Assembly (NCBI GenBank): GCA_937870805.1
Contig: CALMZT010001220.1
Location: 1 to 17,964 of the forward strand
Length of the DNA: 17,964 nucleotides
Source of the DNA: an uncultured Chloroflexota bacterium
GTDB taxonomy: Bacteria > Chloroflexota > Anaerolineae > Aggregatilineales > Phototrophicaceae
Reading direction: 5' to 3'
How positions within the stretch are numbered: position 1 is the stretch's first letter; each line of letters begins with the position of its first letter. Made by a program: the position numbers and the translations under genes. Below the pieces are notes generated by a model, which ran no database searches, had not been told where the DNA came from, and was given only the letters and a program-made list of their open reading frames with translations. Shown piece by piece: positions 14,240-17,964 of the stretch.

Positions 14240-14902
14240 TCAGCCATTTCCTGATGATGGCAGTACCACCATTGCCCGGAAAATCCCCAACAGCGAACGC
14301 TCATCACTCACAATCGTAAGTCCCGCTTGCCGCACTAAGTCTGACGTTTCCTGATTCCAGCGGCAGCCGCCATCATCGACCATGCCCGCCGCCGTGCGAT
14401 CCTGATAACTTGCCAGCCAACGCCACTTACTGCGCCCATGTTCGAGCAGCAAAATGCGTCCGTCCGGCTTGCAAACACGCTTCATCTCTTGCAGCGCCGT
14501 AATGGGGTTAAACAAGGAACAGGTCGCCAAAGCCGAGATCACCGTATCAAAGTGTGCATCGGCAAATGGCAGCGCTTCGGCATCACCTTCACGCAAATCG
14601 ACGTGGATTCCTAACTTTTGCGCGCGCTGCTGTGCCATTTCCAGCATCACCGGGCTGAAGTCTGTCGCCGTGATATGTGCCACGTTCGGGAGATAGGCGA
14701 AGTTGCTGCCATAACCACAGGCAACATCCAGTACGTTCCCTGTCGCCTGCTGGAACAGCTTGCGGCGCAGCCTGCCGACGCCCAAAAGTGCCTCACGCAC
14801 CCATTCACCTTGCCGATATTCGGGCGCAGAACGATTATGAATGTTGAGCCATTCATCTCTGGATATATCACGGTGTACGCCAAAAACGTGATTGTGAGGC
14901 AT
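14240..14902 (-). CDS. Class I SAM-dependent methyltransferase (Methyltransf_11, METTL7/PmtA-like)
   Basis: The protein has 220 residues from ATG 14902, which has an AGGA RBS 9 nt upstream; the longer start at 14917 (five more residues) has no RBS. The Rossmann methyltransferase motifs are VLDVACGYGSN (motif I, SAM binding), ITATDFSPVMLEMAQQ (acidic residue of beta2), GDAEALPFADAHFDTVIS (motif II), and ALQEMKRVCKPDGRILLLEHGRS (post-II). The C-terminal GGCRWNQETSDLVRQAGL fits the small-molecule methyltransferase branch that includes METTL7 and phosphatidylethanolamine N-methyltransferases; the substrate cannot be read from the sequence. It lies 108 nt downstream of the transaldolase/PGI gene on the same strand with a hairpin between them, and converges on the Csp gene. 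Confidence 0.88.
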   Translation of the reverse strand: MPHNHVFGVHRDISRDEWLNIHNRSAPEYRQGEWVREALLGVGRLRRKLFQQATGNVLDVACGYGSNFAYLPNVAHITATDFSPVMLEMAQQRAQKLGIHVDLREGDAEALPFADAHFDTVISALATCSLFNPITALQEMKRVCKPDGRILLLEHGRSKWRWLASYQDRTAAGMVDDGGCRWNQETSDLVRQAGLTIVSDERSLLGIFRAMVVLPSSGNG

Positions 14903-14975
14903 CAGCGTTTTCCTCATTCACTTACAGATGATAAGGGTGAGTCCCCAGTATTCGAGGCAAGTTTACGCAGATGAA

Positions 14976-14996
14976 GGGCGAACCAGCGATTCGCCC
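14976..14996. repeat. GGGCGAA/TTCGCCC hairpin (related repeat, third locus)
   Basis: A 7-bp stem with a 7-nt loop between the transaldolase/PGI stop and the methyltransferase start. On the minus strand TTCATCT follows, so it may attenuate or terminate tal-pgi transcription. Its core resembles the hairpins at 7648 and 8426. Confidence 0.5.
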
Positions 14997-15010
14997 CTAC
15001 AACTGATGCT

Positions 15011-17749
15011 CTACTGCCGCCGTTCGCCTGCCTTGTCGATGGCTTCTGCCAGCCGCGCGAGGGCATCTTCTGGCTTGCCGTGCAGCCGTATGGCGCGTCG
15101 TCCCTTGGCTTGCAGCGCCTCAAAGTCGCCTGCTGCCTGTGCTGCCTTCAATACCCCGAAGGTGTATGGTTCGCCAGGAATGGGCAGGTCTTCAGTCTCA
15201 TCACAGGTGAACTGGATGAAGATGCCGTTGCCAGGACCGCCTTTGTGAAGCTGTCCGGTGCTGTGCAGGTAGCGCGGACCATAACCCACCGTCACAGCGC
15301 GATGTGTCACATGGCGCAGTTTGCGGCGTACTTCGTTGAGCGCGGCGGTGAGTTCATCGCTTGGTGGCAGGAACGCCAGCAGCGCAAAGTAATCGCCTGC
15401 CTGCGTCGCGCCGAACTGCGCTTCCAATAATCCGGCGATGCTGTCGCGGTGATAGCCGTGCTGTGCGGCGAGTTGGTACAGCGGGCGCAGCGTGTTTTCA
15501 TCGGCGTACAATTTCACACCACTCTCGACCAGCGCTGGTTCACTCGCGGGCAAGCTGCCAAGCGCTTTGTAGTGATCGAGCAGGCGTTTGGTGTTGTCCT
15601 TGCTTTCGGTGACATTGGGTTCATCGAAGGGGTTGATTTCGAGAATTTTGCCTGCAACCGCCGTCGCAAATTCCCAATGGAAGAACTCGCCCGCCAGCGC
15701 GTATTTATCCTTCAACTGTATCGTGACGCGCGGATGTCCCACTTCACGCAGCGCGCGGATCGCGGTGTCCATCTCCGTGTTGTCGTCGGTATCGACCTTC
15801 AGATAGACAAATACGCGGTCAGAGACGTAATCGTGCGGCTTGCCGACGGTTGAACCAACCACAGGCAGGATACCTTTGCCTTCTTTGCCCGTGCTTTCGG
15901 CGATCAACTGCTCTGCCCAATCGCCAAATGCTGCCACTGACTTGCCACCGTAAATGGTGAGCTTGTCGCGTCCCTTTTGTGCCAGCGTCGCCATGACCGC
16001 GCCAAGCCACATGCCAGGATGCTGATTAGTAGGCACATTGTCGGCGCAGGCGGCGATCATGCGCTCGGCTTCTGTCCACAGGCGGTCAAGGTCGATGCCG
16101 AGTAATGCCGCCGGAACCATACCGAAATAAGAAAGCGCGCTGTATCTGCCGCCGATGTCGGAAGGATTGATGAAGATGTCGAGGAACTTGTTTTTAGTTG
16201 CCTCGTCTTCCAACGCCGAGCCACCGTCGGTGATGGCGATGAACTGATCGCCGTTATATTTGGTGAGTTCCCAGAAGTGTTTGAAGAACGACCAGATTTC
16301 AATCGTCGTGCCCGATTTACTGGCGACGATGAACAATGTCCGAGCCAGATCAATCGAACGCTGCACTTGCAGGATGCGCGCCGGGTCGGTGCTGTCCAGT
16401 ACGATCAGTGGTGGAAAACCTTCGGCACTACCAAACGTCTGGCTGAGCGTTTCAGGCGCAAGCGAACTGCCGCCCATACCCAACAGTACGACATGGCTGT
16501 ACTTCCCTTTGATGCTGGCTTGGAATGCCTTCAGTCGGTTGAGGTCAATCGCCTGCAACACGTCCAGCCAGCCGAGCCGCTGCTGAATCCTGGCAATCGT
16601 GGGACCGTGATCTTTCCAGACGCTGCCATCTTTGCCCCAGATGCGTGCGTTCACATGCGAGTGTTCAAGGTCTTTCATGACGCGCTGCACGTCGTCGCCG
16701 TAAATGCCCAACGCCATGCGCTGCTGCTGCATCACGCCCGTCGCCAGAACATTGCGCTTGGCTTCGACACGTGACAGCAGGGAATTGAAGCTCTCGCTGA
16801 ACAGTTCTACGCCGTCATCTTGCAAGCGTTTGGTCACTTGTTCCATATCGACGCCGACTTCCGCCAGCATGTCGAAGATAGCGTCTACCTCGTCCAAGCC
16901 GTCGGGAAGCGTGTTAGCGACTGTTCCGTGATCTTTGAACGCCTTGAGCGCCGCCGGAGGAATAGTGTTGACGGTGTCCTTGCCGATCAGCGCGTCAATG
17001 TACATGGTATCGGGATACGCTGGATTCTTCGTGGAGGTCGACGCCCACAAGGGACGCTGTACCTGTGCGCCTGCCGCCAGCAGTTTGGCGAAACGCTGTC
17101 CATAGAAAGTCTTTTGGAAGCTCTTATAGGCGGCTTTAGCGTTGGCAATCGCCGCTTTGCCCAACAGCTTGGTGTTGGCTGCTACACGTCCGAGGTCGCG
17201 CCCCTGTGCCGCGCGGATATTGTTTTCCAGGATGCGGTCAATCATCACGTCGATGCGGCTGAGGAAGAAGCTGGCAACCGAGGCGATGCTGTTGATGTCG
17301 TGCCCGGCGGCGAGGCGGCGTTCCAGCCCGCGAATGTAGGCTTCGGCAACTTCTTCATAATTATTTACCGAGAAAATCAGCGTGACGTTGATGTTGACGC
17401 CTTGCGCGATGGCTTCTTCAATCGCGGGAATGCCGGAGGGTGTCGCGGGGATTTTGATCATCAGGTTCGGGCGGTCTACAGCTTTGAACAGCCGCAGCGC
17501 TTCATTGATTGTACCTTGCGTATCGTGCGCCAGCAGCGGCGACACTTCGAGGCTGACGTAACCATCGCGCCCGTTGGTACGCTCATAGACAGGACGGAAA
17601 AGGTCTAAGGCTGCCTGAATGTCGTGGATTGCCAGCCGTTCAAAGATTTCTGCTGGCTCATCATCCAGCCAGTTCTTGATCGATTCGTCGTAGTCAGCGC
17701 TGCCGCTGATAGCTTTCTCGAAGATGGTCGGGTTTGAAGTCACGCCCAA
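15011..17749 (-). CDS. Bifunctional transaldolase / glucose-6-phosphate isomerase, N-terminally truncated
   Basis: The 912-residue frame carries both domains. Transaldolase (~1-330): VTSNPTIFEKAI, EVSPLLAHDT, Schiff-base lysine K99 in LMIKIPAT, and SRIDVMID. PGI (~360 to the end): LGMGGSSLAPE, SKSGTT (sugar-phosphate binding), GGRYSALSYFGM and GSTVGKPHDY. Together they link the non-oxidative pentose phosphate pathway and glycolysis; such fusions are known in Chloroflexota and Cyanobacteria. The only in-frame start is TTG 17749, in the middle of the conserved LIDEDGVLGVTSNPT. Homologous sequence continues to ~17773, and a stop follows at 17804-17806. The ~30 N-terminal residues, which hold the first barrel strand with the catalytic Asp (WLD motif), are missing. 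The gene is therefore broken at its 5' end, or the sequence is misjoined there. Confidence 0.9.
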   Translation of the reverse strand: MGVTSNPTIFEKAISGSADYDESIKNWLDDEPAEIFERLAIHDIQAALDLFRPVYERTNGRDGYVSLEVSPLLAHDTQGTINEALRLFKAVDRPNLMIKIPATPSGIPAIEEAIAQGVNINVTLIFSVNNYEEVAEAYIRGLERRLAAGHDINSIASVASFFLSRIDVMIDRILENNIRAAQGRDLGRVAANTKLLGKAAIANAKAAYKSFQKTFYGQRFAKLLAAGAQVQRPLWASTSTKNPAYPDTMYIDALIGKDTVNTIPPAALKAFKDHGTVANTLPDGLDEVDAIFDMLAEVGVDMEQVTKRLQDDGVELFSESFNSLLSRVEAKRNVLATGVMQQQRMALGIYGDDVQRVMKDLEHSHVNARIWGKDGSVWKDHGPTIARIQQRLGWLDVLQAIDLNRLKAFQASIKGKYSHVVLLGMGGSSLAPETLSQTFGSAEGFPPLIVLDSTDPARILQVQRSIDLARTLFIVASKSGTTIEIWSFFKHFWELTKYNGDQFIAITDGGSALEDEATKNKFLDIFINPSDIGGRYSALSYFGMVPAALLGIDLDRLWTEAERMIAACADNVPTNQHPGMWLGAVMATLAQKGRDKLTIYGGKSVAAFGDWAEQLIAESTGKEGKGILPVVGSTVGKPHDYVSDRVFVYLKVDTDDNTEMDTAIRALREVGHPRVTIQLKDKYALAGEFFHWEFATAVAGKILEINPFDEPNVTESKDNTKRLLDHYKALGSLPASEPALVESGVKLYADENTLRPLYQLAAQHGYHRDSIAGLLEAQFGATQAGDYFALLAFLPPSDELTAALNEVRRKLRHVTHRAVTVGYGPRYLHSTGQLHKGGPGNGIFIQFTCDETEDLPIPGEPYTFGVLKAAQAAGDFEALQAKGRRAIRLHGKPEDALARLAEAIDKAGERRQ

Positions 17750-17752
17750 TAC

Positions 17753-17964
17753 GCCATCTTCGTCGATGAGGCGCTCGCCAGCCGTGCCTATGAGGATACC
17801 GCTCTACCGCTTGGTTTTGGACAGACGATTTCCAGCCCCTATATTGTTGCGCGCATGACCGAGTTGTTACGCGCCGGCAAAGAATTAGGACGCGTGCTCG
17901 AGATCGGCACCGGCTGCGGTTATCAAACCGCGGTATTGGCACGCGTGGCGCGCGAGGTCTATTC
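17753..17964 (+). CDS. pcm: Protein-L-isoaspartate O-methyltransferase fragment (5' truncated, 3' end beyond the window)
   Basis: The frame reads FVDEALASRAYEDTALPLG, then FGQTISSPYIVARMTELL, and LEIGTGCGYQTAVLARV (SAM-binding motif I): the central part of Pcm, which repairs isoaspartyl residues in damaged proteins. Homology starts only at ~17756. The expected N-terminal ~50 residues (normally ending in a PRHLF-like segment) are absent, and an in-frame stop lies at 17735 with no start codon after it. It faces away from the transaldolase/PGI gene, and both genes lose their 5' ends at the same place. The 3' end is cut by the window. Confidence 0.85.

Noticed and set aside
1..17964. tRNA, rRNA or riboswitch
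   Set aside because: No cloverleaf, rRNA-like stretch or recognised riboswitch core was seen in the intergenic regions by eye; a covariance-model scan was not possible.

Overview
The window reads like a chromosomal segment of a Chloroflexota bacterium (Anaerolineae-like), probably from a metagenome. The reasons are a fused transaldolase/glucose-6-phosphate isomerase, a PASTA-less PknB-type kinase with 2TM-type membrane domains, Ser/Thr/Pro-rich lipoprotein linkers, a penicillin-binding-protein-type C-terminus, and dispersed GC-rich hairpin repeats. The taxonomic call is inference from gene content. Most genes are GC-rich; the inserted intein and the 7.8-10 kb accessory stretch are visibly more AT-rich.

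Layout. Bases 2-868: C-terminal part of an extracytoplasmic protein, probably a class A PBP. 984-1520: SH3-type lipoprotein, followed by stacked hairpins. 1718-3679 (minus): membrane Ser/Thr kinase, divergent from uvrB (3836-7531). uvrB is interrupted by a 561-residue intein placed exactly between Lys and Thr of the Walker A motif; the intein carries a LAGLIDADG endonuclease and an extra Cro/C1-type helix-turn-helix. 7532-7832: repeats, a strong hairpin and a promoter. 7833-8405: six-helix membrane protein. 8520-8966 and 8971-9474: a two-gene cassette (HEAT-like protein plus an unknown protein). 9485-9760 (minus) and 9839-10732 (plus): an XRE-type regulator divergent from a Bro-N/DinD-like protein, with a palindrome lying on the -10 box between them. 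10733-11664: a gene-poor stretch with several inverted repeats and a strictly periodic 7 x 21-bp array. 11665-13299: two tandem paralogous membrane-anchored proteins and a decayed third copy (13303-13655). 13842-14198: Cys-rich Csp copper-storage protein. 14240-14902 (minus): methyltransferase. 15011-17749 (minus): transaldolase/PGI. 17753-17964 (plus): fragment of protein-L-isoaspartate methyltransferase.

The genes do not form one pathway. Small functional units are visible: DNA repair (uvrB) gated by protein splicing; a regulator/antirepressor-like pair; a membrane paralog operon; and central carbon metabolism (tal-pgi). The most notable items are the HTH-bearing intein in the UvrB P-loop, the 21-bp array, the palindrome-controlled Bro/DinD module, and the head-to-head tal-pgi/pcm junction, where both genes have lost their 5' ends around a shared stretch of about 15 nt. 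That junction is either a real deletion or an assembly misjoin.
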